Source: Streptosporangiales bacterium
GTDB taxonomy: Bacteria; Actinomycetota; Actinomycetes; Streptosporangiales; WHST01
Direction: 5' to 3'
DNA length: 32,464 nucleotides
NCBI GenBank assembly: GCA_009379825.1
Contig: WHTA01000064.1
Location: 1 to 32,464, forward strand
Below the pieces are notes generated by a model, which made no database searches, was not told the origin of the DNA, and saw only the letters and a program-made list of their open reading frames with translations. The stretch's first letter is position 1, and every line of letters begins with the position of its first letter. Made by a program: the position numbers and the translations under genes. Of the stretch, positions 8,029 to 16,520 are shown one piece after another.

Positions 8029-9198
8029 TCAGTACGACTTCGGCAGCTGCAGGACGTGGTTGGAGACGTAGTTGAGCACCATCTCCTGGCTCACCGGCGC
8101 CAGCCGCATCAGGCGCGCCTCGCGGAAGTAGCGCTCTACGTTGTACTCCTTCGCATAGCCCATGCCGCCGTGCGTCTGGATGGCTTGGTCGGACGCCTGG
8201 AACGCGGCGTCGGCACAGAGGAACTTGGCCATGTTCGCCTCGGCGCCACACGGCTGGCCGCGGTCGTAGAGCCAGGCCGCCTTGCGTGCGATCAGGCCGG
8301 CGGACTCCAACCGCATGTACGCTTCCGCCAGCGGGAAGGCGACGCCCTGGTTCTGGCCGATCGGACGGTCGAAGACGATGCGCTCGTTCGCGTACGTCGC
8401 CGCCTTGTTCAACGCCGCATGGCCGATGCCGTACGACTCGTGGGCGAGCAGGATCCGCTCCGGGTTGAGCCCGTCTAGCAGGTACCTGAAGCCCTTCCCC
8501 TCTTCACCGATCCTGGCCGACTCCGGCACCTCGAGGTCGTCGATGAAGACCTGGTAGCTCTGTGCGGCGTTCCTGCCCATCTTCGGGATGACCTGCATCT
8601 CGATGTTCGGCGAGTCGAGGTCGATGAGGAACAGGCTGATGCCGTCGGTCGGCTTCGTCACGTCTTCGCGCTTCGTGGTGCGGCAGACCAACACCATCTT
8701 CTGCGACTGCGCGGCCTTCGTGATCCAGACCTTGCGGCCGCTGATCACGTACCCGTCGCCGGTTCTACGCGCGAACGTGCTGATCCGCGTGGTGTCGGTG
8801 CCCGCGTCCGGCTCGGTGACGGCGAAGCAGACGTGCAGCGAACCGTCCGCGGCCTTCGGCAGGATCTCCGCGCGCAGCTCCTCCGACCCGTGCTTCACGA
8901 TCGTGTTGAGGCCGAAGATGGTGAGGTGCAACGGGCTGCAGCCGTTCATCGCCGCCCCGGACCGCGCGATCTCCTCCAGCAGCAGCGCGGCCTCGGTGAT
9001 CCCCAGTCCGCCGCCGCCGTACTCCTCGGGGATGGCGATGCCGAGCCAGCCGGCGTCGGCGAACGCGTTGTAGAAGTCCCACGGGAACTCGTGGCTGTCG
9101 TCGATCTGTTGCCAGTACTCGTCGGAGAAGCGCGCCGCGAGTTCGCGTACGGCCGACCTGATGCTCTGCTGATCCTCGGTGAGCTCGAAATCCATCAT
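8029..9198 (-). CDS. acyl-CoA dehydrogenase
   Basis: A 389-residue flavoprotein of standard acyl-CoA dehydrogenase length. The start ATG 9198 overlaps the stop of the lyase gene (ATGA). FAVTEPDAGTDTTRI near 124 is the FAD/substrate loop. WITKAAQSQK near 154 is a family segment. THGGMGYAKEYNVERYFREA near 350 carries the Glu expected for alpha-proton abstraction. It would oxidise an acyl-CoA to its enoyl-CoA, passing electrons to ETF. An acyl-CoA dehydrogenase beside MaoC and CitE-like genes also occurs in the Pseudomonas itaconate locus and in the Rv2498c-Rv2500c region of Mycobacterium tuberculosis, so the trio is a recurring unit. Confidence 0.95.
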   Translation of the reverse strand: MMDFELTEDQQSIRSAVRELAARFSDEYWQQIDDSHEFPWDFYNAFADAGWLGIAIPEEYGGGGLGITEAALLLEEIARSGAAMNGCSPLHLTIFGLNTIVKHGSEELRAEILPKAADGSLHVCFAVTEPDAGTDTTRISTFARRTGDGYVISGRKVWITKAAQSQKMVLVCRTTKREDVTKPTDGISLFLIDLDSPNIEMQVIPKMGRNAAQSYQVFIDDLEVPESARIGEEGKGFRYLLDGLNPERILLAHESYGIGHAALNKAATYANERIVFDRPIGQNQGVAFPLAEAYMRLESAGLIARKAAWLYDRGQPCGAEANMAKFLCADAAFQASDQAIQTHGGMGYAKEYNVERYFREARLMRLAPVSQEMVLNYVSNHVLQLPKSY

Positions 9199-10010
9199 TC
9201 TCCCGTTCGCATCAGGATGTTCTTCGCCTGCGTGTAGAGCGGGCCGTCGACCATCTGTCCCTGGTACTGGAAGACGCCGGACCCGTGCTCTTCCACCGCG
9301 GCCATCAGGCCCTTCGCCCACTCCACCTGTTCCGGTGTCGGCGCGAACGCCGCCTTGACCACCGACACCTGGCTCGGGTGGATGCAGCCCTTGGCCGCGA
9401 ACCCCACGGCACACGCTTCTTCGCACTCCGCGCGCAGACCGGCCTGGTCGTCGATCTTCAGGTAGACCGGGTGGATGGCCAGCTTCCCCGACGCCGCCGC
9501 GGCGAACAGCACCTCGGCCTTGGCGTACTCCATCGCCGGGTAGTAGCGACCTGAGCTGTCGCGGCTCGCCTGCCCACCGAGGTCCGCGGTGAGGTCCTCG
9601 GCGCCGAAGAACAACCCAACGCAGTTCTCTGCCGCCGCGATCGCGCGTGCGTTGACGATGCCCGCCACCGTCTCGCACAACGCGACGACGGCGAGGTCCG
9701 ACAGCGCTCTCACGTCGGCTGCCGAGCCGACCTTCGGCAACAACACCCGGGACGCACCGACGGCTCGCAGCATCGCCACATCGTCGGCGGACCACTGCGT
9801 GTCGCTGCCGTTGACACGTACGACGAAGCGGTCCGGATCGTCGCGCAGCGCCTCACGCACGGTCTCCCGCGCGGCCGCCTTCTCGCCCGGCGACACCGCG
9901 TCCTCGAGGTCGACGAAGACCGTGTCCGCGACGGCCAGCGCCTTGTCGTACCTGTCCGGCCTGTCGGCCGGACAGAAGAGCAGTGCGGGCCCGGCGAGCC
10001 CGCTAGTCAT
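9195..10010 (-). CDS. CitE-like CoA-ester lyase (HpcH/HpaI aldolase family)
   Basis: A 271-residue TIM-barrel lyase of the CitE-like group (citramalyl-CoA, malyl-CoA or hydroxyacyl-CoA lyases). Visible hallmarks are FVDLEDAVSPGEK near residue 32, the substrate-binding Arg in VVRVNG near 63, LCETVAGI near 111, the metal-binding Asp in FFGAEDL near 134, and GCIHPSQ near 209. The family cleaves a beta-hydroxyacyl-CoA to acetyl-CoA and a keto acid. Next to a MaoC hydratase the natural guess is cleavage of citramalyl-CoA to acetyl-CoA and pyruvate. The gene overlaps the MaoC gene by 8 bases and the dehydrogenase gene by 4. Confidence 0.93.
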   Translation of the reverse strand: MTSGLAGPALLFCPADRPDRYDKALAVADTVFVDLEDAVSPGEKAAARETVREALRDDPDRFVVRVNGSDTQWSADDVAMLRAVGASRVLLPKVGSAADVRALSDLAVVALCETVAGIVNARAIAAAENCVGLFFGAEDLTADLGGQASRDSSGRYYPAMEYAKAEVLFAAAASGKLAIHPVYLKIDDQAGLRAECEEACAVGFAAKGCIHPSQVSVVKAAFAPTPEQVEWAKGLMAAVEEHGSGVFQYQGQMVDGPLYTQAKNILMRTGE

Positions 10011-10479
10011 CGGTGTCCTCAGGCAGCCGCTTCATCATGGCGGTGCGTTCCGCGACCGCCACGAGCTCGTCGCGCTGGTTGTACCCCTCGTGCCGGAAGA
10101 CGACGATGCCGACCTCAGGCCGCGACTTGGACAGCCGCTTGTCGATCACCGTGGTCCGCGCGTAGAGGGTGTCGCCGACGAACACCGGACGCGGGAAGTC
10201 GACCCGGCTGAACCCCAGGTTGGCGACGGTGGTGGTCTGGGTGAGCTGCGGGATGCTCAACCCCACCAGGGTGGACAGGGTGAACAGGCTGTTCACCAGG
10301 CGCTCGCCGAACTCCGTCTTCGCGCTCTCGGCCGCGTCCAGGTGTATCGACGCGGGGTTCATGGTGAGGGTCGAGAAGAACGTGTTGTCCGCTTCCGAGA
10401 TTGTCCGACCAGGTGAGTGGACGTACACCGCGTCCTGGTCGAGCTCCTCGAAGTACCGACCTCGCTGTCTGACTTCCAC
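10003..10479 (-). CDS. MaoC-family acyl-CoA hydratase (itaconyl/mesaconyl-CoA hydratase-like)
   Basis: A 158-residue single hot-dog protein. GTG 10479 is chosen because GGAGG (10485-10489) lies exactly 5 bases upstream; an in-frame ATG at 10491 would overlap that ribosome-binding site. The hydratase motif is visible in ISEADNTFFSTLTMNPASIH (about 29-48), with the Asp and His expected for catalysis, and FPRPVFVGDTLYARTTV near 100 is the second family signature. It is the first gene of the operon and overlaps the lyase gene by 8 bases. Relatives include itaconyl-CoA hydratase (RipB, PA0878) and mesaconyl-CoA hydratase. Hydration followed by the lyase step would give acetyl-CoA plus a keto acid. 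Confidence 0.9.
   Translation of the reverse strand: MEVRQRGRYFEELDQDAVYVHSPGRTISEADNTFFSTLTMNPASIHLDAAESAKTEFGERLVNSLFTLSTLVGLSIPQLTQTTTVANLGFSRVDFPRPVFVGDTLYARTTVIDKRLSKSRPEVGIVVFRHEGYNQRDELVAVAERTAMMKRLPEDTDD
10401..10411 (-). promoter_or_regulatory. FadR/GntR-type operator copy 1 (inside the MaoC gene)
   Basis: TTGTCCGACCA fits the TNGTNNNACNA consensus of FadR-subfamily GntR operators. Its reverse complement (TGGTCGGACAA) is identical to copy 3. It lies about 70 bases inside the first gene of the operon, downstream of the likely transcription start. Confidence 0.6.
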
Positions 10480-10513
10480 GTATACCTCCATACGCGGGAC
10501 TTCGGTGAGTGCG

Positions 10514-10542
10514 ACAGTAAGACTTCACCCCCGCCAGGTCAA
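10514..10542 (-). promoter_or_regulatory. promoter of the carboxylate catabolic operon
   Basis: On the minus strand, TTGACC (10542-10537) and TACTGT (10519-10514) are separated by 17 bases, a good vegetative -35/-10 pair. Transcription would begin about 28 bases before the GTG of the MaoC gene. Operator copy 2 sits 15 bases upstream of the -35, and copy 1 sits downstream of the start, flanking the promoter. Confidence 0.6.
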
Positions 10543-10556
10543 CACCTCCCGCAATT

Positions 10557-10567
10557 TCGTCGGACAA
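10557..10567 (+). promoter_or_regulatory. FadR/GntR-type operator copy 2
   Basis: TCGTCGGACAA fits TNGTNNNACNA and shares ten of eleven bases with copy 3. It lies in the divergent gap just upstream of the operon -35 box. Confidence 0.6.
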
Positions 10568-10700
10568 TCGCTCGATGTGTGGACGGCCGGCTCCTGGGAG
10601 CACTCCCGTACGCAGAATCGCCTGCTGATACGCGTAACTACGGCGCGTAGCGCTGACGCGCTTCAACGTTTCACCTTGCCAAATCTTGACGTGAGATTCG

Positions 10701-10711
10701 TGGTCGGACAA
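10701..10711 (+). promoter_or_regulatory. FadR/GntR-type operator copy 3 (regulator side)
   Basis: TGGTCGGACAA fits TNGTNNNACNA exactly. It lies 54 bases upstream of the regulator start. A possible regulator promoter has TTGACG at 10686-10691 and a weak -10 near 10709-10715, which would place this site in the spacer and suggest autoregulation. Nothing else is evident in 10480-10764. Confidence 0.6.
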
Positions 10712-10764
10712 TCTAGAGCCCTAGGATGCATGCTGGGCTTCCACGAGCGGGGAGGAGGTGACTG

Positions 10765-11457
10765 GTGCCGAGTTCGCCGACGGGGGCCATCACGCTGTCC
10801 GGCAAGAACGCCGAGCCCGTGCGACAGCAGGTGCTGGACGCGTTGCGCGACGCGATCCTCGACCTGCGCTTCGAGCCCGGACACCGGCTGGTGGAACGCG
10901 AGCTGATGGAGCAGCTGTCCGTCTCCCGGGCAACCGTCCGTGAGGTGTTGCGTGATCTTGCCTCGGAAGGGCTCGTCACCATCGCGCCCAACCGCGGTGC
11001 CGTAGTCACGGCGCCGACGCTCGCCGAGGCGAGCGACATCTACGAGGCGCGCGGCGCCATCGAGGGCCTGCTCGTGAAGCTGTTCACCGAGCGTGCCGTG
11101 AAGTCGCAGATGATCAAGCTGGAAGCGGCCATCGAGGAGTTCGCGGAGGCCGCTGAGGAGTCCAGCGACGACCCCGCGCGCCTGCTCCGGGTGAAGGACG
11201 AGTTCATCGAGCTGATCTTCACCGGCGCCCACAGCACTGTCCTACAACAGTTGGCCGAGAGTCTTCGCGGACGCGTCCGGTTGCTGCGGATAAAGGCCAT
11301 CTCCATGCGCGACCCGACGAACAGCGTGGCCGAACTGCGGGAGATCCTGGTGGCCATCCGCGCCGGCGAAGCCGAGCAGGCCGCCCAGCTGTACGCGAAG
11401 CACGTACTGGGTTCCCGGGCCCGGGCCTTCGCCGCCCTCGATGACAGCGAGAGCTAG
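10765..11457 (+). CDS. GntR-family transcriptional regulator, FadR/FCD subfamily
   Basis: A 230-residue regulator. The winged helix-turn-helix occupies about residues 15-80, with the typical VERELMEQLSVSRATVREVL, and an FCD ligand-binding domain occupies about 90-220. GTG 10765 follows a strong GGAGGAGG (10751-10758). It is transcribed away from the catabolic operon, the usual layout for a local repressor released by a pathway acid or acyl-CoA. Three 11-bp sites matching the FadR-type operator consensus lie between and within the two transcription units. The ligand is unknown. Confidence 0.93.
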   Translation: MPSSPTGAITLSGKNAEPVRQQVLDALRDAILDLRFEPGHRLVERELMEQLSVSRATVREVLRDLASEGLVTIAPNRGAVVTAPTLAEASDIYEARGAIEGLLVKLFTERAVKSQMIKLEAAIEEFAEAAEESSDDPARLLRVKDEFIELIFTGAHSTVLQQLAESLRGRVRLLRIKAISMRDPTNSVAELREILVAIRAGEAEQAAQLYAKHVLGSRARAFAALDDSES

Positions 11458-11579
11458 CCAGCATTTCCCACAATCCGGCATGGTGAGTGCTTAGGGTGAG
11501 CGCGGCCGCTCACCGGCGACGGATTGTCTGCGTTCCACGAGTACGTCACCCCCGTACGGGTTCGGGCGTACAGTCACTG

Positions 11580-12522
11580 CATCCAGCGCAGGGCGCGCGC
11601 TCGCTGCCGCGCGACCCGGAGACCGACCGGTACTGGGTCACGGGCGAGGTGGCGGGCACCGCCCTCGACTCGAACGACCACCTCTTCACCATCAACCGAC
11701 GCAACCTCACCAACACCGAGGCGCGTATCGCGTCACCCTCCCCCCGCGTTCGTCGTGTACGACCCGGACGGCCGGGTGGCCAACTCCGCTACTCCGCCCG
11801 TGCTCCCCGACGGCGTGCACGGGTGCTTCGTGGATCATGACGACAACGTCTGGATCGGCGGCAACGGCGACGCGATCGTGCAGAAGTACAGCCACGACCT
11901 CGGCACCCTGCTGCTGCAGATCGGCGAGAAGGGCCAGTTCGACACCGACGACGGGACGATCGACGGCGAACCCAACAACAGCAGCCACACGCTGTTGAAC
12001 CGTCCTGCGGACATCGCCGTGGATCCCGACAACGACCACGTCTACATCGCGGACGGTTACGGCAACCGCCGGGTGGTGGTCTTCGACAAGGACGGCGACT
12101 TCCTGCGGCAGTGGGTGTGCAGGACGCTCGCCGACGCCGAGACGGGCGAGCCCGGCAGGTTCTTCCAGGTCGTGCACGGCGTCAACATCGGCAACGACGG
12201 CCTGGTATGCGTCAACGACCGCAAGGGTGACCGCATCCAGGTCTTCGAGAAGGACGGCGCCTTCGTACGGAACATCTGGATCAACAGAGGCTTCCTGCTC
12301 GACGACCCGAACAGCCCGGGCACCTCGTGGGACATCGCCTTCTCCAAGGGCCGCGACCAGCGCCTGCTCTACGTCACCGACGGCGAGGAACAACTGCTCT
12401 GGACCGTCAACCACGCGGATGGCGAGACGCTGGACTCGTACGGCGTGCCCGGTCACCTGGCCGGCGAGACGATCGGCGGCCGCCGGGTGCAGAAGTTCGA
12501 GGTGGTCGGACGCGGCAAATGA
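11580..12522 (+). pseudogene. NHL-repeat beta-propeller protein, frameshifted and without a clear start
   Basis: The reading frame up to about 11740 encodes the first propeller strands (WVTGEVAGTALDSNDHLF). Homology continues in the next frame from about 11742 (FVVYDPDGRVANS) to the TGA at 12522. Removing one C from the run of six at 11740-11745 would join the halves as SPSPAFVVYDPDG. Several NHL-type repeats follow, e.g. RPADIAVDPDNDHVYIADGY near 12000, FFQVVHGVNIGNDGLVCVND near 12165 and FSKGRDQRLLYVTDG near 12340. Such propellers resemble secreted lyase-like NHL proteins. No signal peptide or convincing start is seen upstream of 11580. Either the gene is decaying or the assembly has an extra C; 11458-11579 otherwise holds nothing recognisable. 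Confidence 0.75.
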
Positions 12523-12559
12523 CACCGCAGCTGTCGGTGGGCGGCGCTATGGTCGCGCA

Positions 12560-12756
12560 ATGAGCGAAGAGAAGGCCAGCGGATCCCGAAGATCAGCAGA
12601 CCAGCGAACGACGCCCTGCTGCGCGCCGGGTACACCAGCCTCGGACAACTGGCCGGTGTCCCCGCCGCCGACCTGCTGCAACTACATGGCCTCGGCCCAA
12701 GGGGAATCCGCATCCTCCAAGCCGCCCTGGAGGAACGCGGCCTCACCCTGACCTGA
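12560..12756 (+). pseudogene. small helix-hairpin-helix DNA-binding protein, frameshifted near its start
   Basis: Bases from about 12583 to 12756 encode IPKISRPANDALLRAGYTSL, then a helix-hairpin-helix (LLQLHGLGPRGIRILQAAL) and a stop. This is the pattern of small actinobacterial HhH proteins related to the RNA polymerase alpha C-terminal domain. That frame has no ATG, GTG or TTG after the preceding stop at 12520-12522. The natural start, ATG 12560 (MSEEKAS), is in another frame. One missing base around 12578-12582 would join start and body into a protein of about 65 residues. It is the second apparent single-base indel within 900 bases. Confidence 0.65.
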
Positions 12757-12854
12757 AGCTCCGACCCACTGGCGAGCCTTGCCGGCACCGGCAGCCGGTG
12801 CGCAGCGGCGGGCTGGCTGGCGGTGTGTGTGCCAGGGCGGCGCGGCCTCGCCGG

Positions 12855-13667
12855 CTAGCTGGCGGCGCGGTCCAGGGCGCGGCGGGTGAGGAGGCGGGCC
12901 AGGTGCTTGCGGTACTCGACCCCGGCGTGCATGTCGGCTACGGGCGACGTGTCCTCGGCGGCCAGGTCTGCGGCCGCGCGGGTGTCCGCGCCGTCGGCCA
13001 GGGCGCGTTCTGTTGCCGTGGCGCGCAGCGGGGTGCCGCCCATGTTCGCCAGCGCGACTCGGCCGTCAACTGCGGCGGCGGCTACGATCGCCCAGTCGTT
13101 GCTGCGGCGGACGAACTTCTCGTACGCCCACCCGACGCCGGCTGCGCGCGGCACGCGGATCTCCACCAGCAGCTCGTCCGGCTCGAGCGCTGTCTCCAGG
13201 AAGCCGACGAAGAAGTCGGCCGCGTCGATCTCCCTGGTGCCGTTGGGGCCGCGGACGACCAGCACCGCGCCCGTCGCCAACACCGCCGTCGGCAGGTCGG
13301 ACGCCGGGTCGCCGTGCGAGATGGAGCCACCGATGGTGCCGCGGTGCCGCACCTGCGGGTCACCGACCAGTCCGGCCGCGTGCGCGATCAACGGGGCTTC
13401 GGTCTGCAGGACGCCGGAGTCGGTCAGCTCGCAGTGCCGGGTCAGCGCACCGATCGCGACGGCGTCGCCGTCGACGCGTACGTACGAGAGCTCGGTGAGC
13501 CGGCCGACGTCGATGAGCACCTCGGGCGTCGCCAACCGGAACTTCATCAGCGGCAGCAGCGAGTGCCCGCCGGCGAGCAGCTTCGCGTCGTCACCGTGCT
13601 CGGCGAGCAGCTGGAGTGCGCCGTCGGCCGTCTCCGGTCGCTCGTAGTCGAACGACATCGGGATCAT
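12855..13667 (-). CDS. molybdenum hydroxylase FAD subunit (CoxM-like)
   Basis: A 270-residue FAD-binding medium subunit. FAD motifs are [12 protein letters not shown] (30-41) and the TIGGS stretch (111-115) followed by HGDPASDLP. It passes electrons from the iron-sulfur subunit to FAD and then to the respiratory acceptor. ATG 13667 overlaps the stop of the small-subunit gene by 4 bases. It is the last gene of an L-S-M operon, whereas classical CO dehydrogenase operons run M-S-L. Confidence 0.94.
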   Translation of the reverse strand: MIPMSFDYERPETADGALQLLAEHGDDAKLLAGGHSLLPLMKFRLATPEVLIDVGRLTELSYVRVDGDAVAIGALTRHCELTDSGVLQTEAPLIAHAAGLVGDPQVRHRGTIGGSISHGDPASDLPTAVLATGAVLVVRGPNGTREIDAADFFVGFLETALEPDELLVEIRVPRAAGVGWAYEKFVRRSNDWAIVAAAAVDGRVALANMGGTPLRATATERALADGADTRAAADLAAEDTSPVADMHAGVEYRKHLARLLTRRALDRAAS

Positions 13668-14146
13668 GCGTTCGCCCCATCCTCGTCGAGCGTGCCCGCC
13701 GCACGGCGTACGGCGCGGACGATGTTGTGGTATCCCGTACAGCGGCAGAGGTTGCCCTCGAGCGCCAACCGGATCTCCTCCTCGGTCGGCTTCGGGTTCT
13801 CGCTCAGCAGGCCGACCGACGCCATCACCATGCCGGGCGTGCAGAACCCGCACTGCAACGCGTGTTCCTCACGGAACGCCTGCTGCATCGAGTGCATCGA
13901 GCCGTCGGACTCGGCGAGCCCCTCCACGGTGGTGACCTCACGGCCGTCCGCCTGCGCGGCGAGTGTCGTGCACGACTTCACCGACTCGCCATCGACGAGC
14001 ACCGTGCACGCGCCACATGACGACGAGTCGCAGCCGACGTTGGTCGCCTTCAGCCCACGCACCTCGCGCAAGTAGTGCACGAGCAGCAGCCGCGGCTCGA
14101 CCTCGTCGACGTAGCGAGTGCCGTTTACCCCGACGTCGACCCTCAT
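13664..14146 (-). CDS. molybdenum hydroxylase 2Fe-2S subunit (CoxS-like)
   Basis: A 160-residue small subunit with both expected [2Fe-2S] clusters. The plant-ferredoxin-type cluster is bound by Cys39, Cys44, Cys47 and Cys59. The second is bound by Cys99 and Cys102 (QCGFCTPG) and by Cys134 and Cys136 (NLCRCTGYH). All eight ligands are present. Start and stop both overlap their neighbours by 4 bases, consistent with equal production of the three subunits. Confidence 0.97.
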   Translation of the reverse strand: MRVDVGVNGTRYVDEVEPRLLLVHYLREVRGLKATNVGCDSSSCGACTVLVDGESVKSCTTLAAQADGREVTTVEGLAESDGSMHSMQQAFREEHALQCGFCTPGMVMASVGLLSENPKPTEEEIRLALEGNLCRCTGYHNIVRAVRRAAGTLDEDGANA

Positions 14147-16437
14147 GCGTTCCCTTCCCCTGCAGCCGTCACCGCTGACCAGACCCGTTCAGGTGTCAAC
14201 GGCATGTCCACGTGCCGTACGCCGAGATGCGCCAGTGCGTCCACGACGGCGTTCTGCACCGCCGGCGTGCTGCCGATGGTGGCGGCCTCGCCGATACCCT
14301 TCGCGCCGAGCGGGTTGTACGACGTCGGCGTCTCCATGGTCAGCAGCTCGAAGCTGGGCAGCTCCGTCGCCGAGACGATGGGATAGTCGGCGAACGTCGT
14401 CGTCTGCGGGTTGCCGTCCTCGTCGTACAGCACCTCTTCGAACAGCGCCTGTGCCACGCCCTGGGCGAGACCGCCGTGGCGCTGACCGTCGAACAGCAGC
14501 GGGTTGAGTACGGTGCCCGCGTCGTCCACGGTGACCAGCCGGCGCAGCACGACCTTGCCAGACTCGGTGTCGACCTCCACGGCCGCGAGGTGCGCCCCGA
14601 ACGGGTACGTGGGTCCAGGCGCTGCGAACACGCCCTCCGCGCGCAGCTCCTCCTTCGCCGCCAGGTCGGCGAACGACACCGACGTCCCCGGCGTACCGAC
14701 GACGCCGAGCCCTGCGTTCTCGGTGTCGACGACCAGGTCGTCCGGGTTGGCCTCGAGCAGCGCCGCGGCGCGTTCCTTGGCCAGCTCCACCAGCTGCTGC
14801 GTCGTGGTGAAGACCGCGGAACCGCCGAGCTGCAGGCTGCGCGACCCGCCGGTGCCACCACCCTTCGGGATCAGGTCGGTGTCGCCGTGCTTGACGGTGA
14901 CCTTCTCCAGCGGGATGCCCGTCTGCTCGCTCACCAGCATCGCCCAGGCGGTCGCGTGCCCCTGGCCGTGCGGCGACGTACCGGTCAGCACCGTTGCGCT
15001 GCCGTCGGCGTGGATCTCCACTGTCGCGTTCTCGTCGTCGCCGCTGGCCTCCAGGCCGCCGCCGGTGATCTCGACGTACGTCGACATGCCGAGGCCGAGC
15101 TGTACGACGTCGCCGCGGTCCCTGCGTTGCTGTTGTTCCCTGCGGAGGTCCTCGTAGCCGGCACCCGCGAGCACCTTGTCGAGCGCCGCCGCGTACTCAC
15201 CGCTGTCGTACAGCGCACCCATCGAGGTACGGAACGGGAACTTGTCGGGGGCGACGACGTTCTTCCGCCGCACGTCCGCGGGATCCATGCCGATCTCCGC
15301 GGCGAAGAGGTCCATCGCGCGCTCGACGGCCGCCGTCGCCTCCGGCCGGCCGGCGCCGCGGAACGCGGCGACAGGCGCGGTGTTCGTGGCAACGCTGCGC
15401 GCGTTCGCCTCCACCTTCGCGATGTCGTACACGCCGGGCGCCATCAGCGCGGTCAGCGAGGCGAGCACGCTGGCCATGCCACCGCAGCCGGAGTCCTGTA
15501 GGACGTCCAGGCGGTACGCCTGCACGGTGCCGTCGCGGCGGCCGCCGATCGTGACCGTCTGGATCTGGCCACGCCCCTGCGGCATGGCCAACAGGTTCTC
15601 CGAGCGGGTCTCGACCCAGCGCACCGGCCGGTCGAGCCGCTTCGCCAGCCACGGGACGAGCAGGTGCTCAGCGTCCGGGAAGATCTTCGCGCCGAAGCCA
15701 CCACCGACCTCAGGGGTGACCACGTGCACCTGGTCCTCGTCCTGCTTCAGGACGCGGACGATCGTGGACTTGAACCCCTGCGCGCCCTGGCTGGGCGCCC
15801 AGACGACGAGACGTCCGTCGGCACCGGCAGCCGCCGCCATCGCCCGTACCTCCAACGGCACGGCGGCGACGCGCTGGTTGATGACCTCCTGCGTTACGAC
15901 GACCTCGCAGTCGTCGAACATCGTCGGGTCCGACTCGCGGTCGGAGGTGTACGTGGTGTTGGTGCCTGCGTCAGGGAAGAGCAGCACCTCGTCCTTGGCC
16001 GCCTCCCGCGGATCGACCACGGCGGGCAGCGGCTCGATGTCCACGCCGACCAGCTCGGCCGCGTCCTCACCCTGGTAACGCTCCTGGGTGACGACGGCCG
16101 CGACCGGCTCGCCGACGAACCGCACCACGTCGGCGGCGAGGATGCTGCGCCGCATCTGCTTCCCCTGCGCGCTACCCGGTGGCGGCGGCAACAGACCGAC
16201 GCCTTCGAGGTCCTCGGCGGTCACCACGTCGACGACGCCTTCGGCGGCCAACGCCGCCGTCTTGTCTATCGAGACGATCCGACCATGCGCCACCGGTGAC
16301 CGAACGAACGTCACGTAAACGGCGCCGGTGAGCCGGTCGTCGACGATGTCGTCGGTGTAGACGGCTCCCCTGGTGAGGAAGGACGGATCTTCTGTACGTA
16401 GAACTCTCGTACCCAGAATGCTCGTACCCGCAGCCAT
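14143..16437 (-). CDS. molybdenum hydroxylase large subunit (CO dehydrogenase-like, form-II loop)
   Basis: A 764-residue molybdopterin-cytosine-dinucleotide subunit of the xanthine oxidase family. The active-site loop is AAFRGAGR (357-364), the form-II type, rather than the Cys-containing AYRCSFR of true CO dehydrogenase. GGGFGA (245-250) and GAKGIGEAA with the catalytic Glu at 717 are intact. The substrate is therefore probably not CO; an aldehyde or N-heterocycle is possible. The start is ATG 16437. No Shine-Dalgarno sequence is visible, but TACGGT ends 7 bases upstream, so a leaderless mRNA is possible. The gene is divergent from phosphoketolase, with an 83-base gap. Confidence 0.95.
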   Translation of the reverse strand: MAAGTSILGTRVLRTEDPSFLTRGAVYTDDIVDDRLTGAVYVTFVRSPVAHGRIVSIDKTAALAAEGVVDVVTAEDLEGVGLLPPPPGSAQGKQMRRSILAADVVRFVGEPVAAVVTQERYQGEDAAELVGVDIEPLPAVVDPREAAKDEVLLFPDAGTNTTYTSDRESDPTMFDDCEVVVTQEVINQRVAAVPLEVRAMAAAAGADGRLVVWAPSQGAQGFKSTIVRVLKQDEDQVHVVTPEVGGGFGAKIFPDAEHLLVPWLAKRLDRPVRWVETRSENLLAMPQGRGQIQTVTIGGRRDGTVQAYRLDVLQDSGCGGMASVLASLTALMAPGVYDIAKVEANARSVATNTAPVAAFRGAGRPEATAAVERAMDLFAAEIGMDPADVRRKNVVAPDKFPFRTSMGALYDSGEYAAALDKVLAGAGYEDLRREQQQRRDRGDVVQLGLGMSTYVEITGGGLEASGDDENATVEIHADGSATVLTGTSPHGQGHATAWAMLVSEQTGIPLEKVTVKHGDTDLIPKGGGTGGSRSLQLGGSAVFTTTQQLVELAKERAAALLEANPDDLVVDTENAGLGVVGTPGTSVSFADLAAKEELRAEGVFAAPGPTYPFGAHLAAVEVDTESGKVVLRRLVTVDDAGTVLNPLLFDGQRHGGLAQGVAQALFEEVLYDEDGNPQTTTFADYPIVSATELPSFELLTMETPTSYNPLGAKGIGEAATIGSTPAVQNAVVDALAHLGVRHVDMPLTPERVWSAVTAAGEGNA

Positions 16438-16520
16438 GTTCGAAACCGTACGCCAGACGCTACGTCGACGTCGAGGCAGCTCGGCCGTAGCGGTGGTGAA
16501 CAACCGTCTGATTGGGGACG

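Noticed and set aside
8029-9795. An extended acyl-CoA dehydrogenase of 588 codons
   Set aside because: The first 199 codons are an out-of-frame shadow of the CitE-like gene; ATG 9198 with the ATGA overlap is the natural start.
12785-12801. A 7-bp hairpin (GCACCGG/CCGGTGC) between the HhH and CoxM-like genes as a terminator
   Set aside because: Such short GC stems are common at this base composition and there is no T-run on either strand; too weak to annotate.
14143-16437. Calling the L-S-M operon a true CO dehydrogenase
   Set aside because: The active-site loop is AAFRGAGR, not the Cys-containing form I loop.
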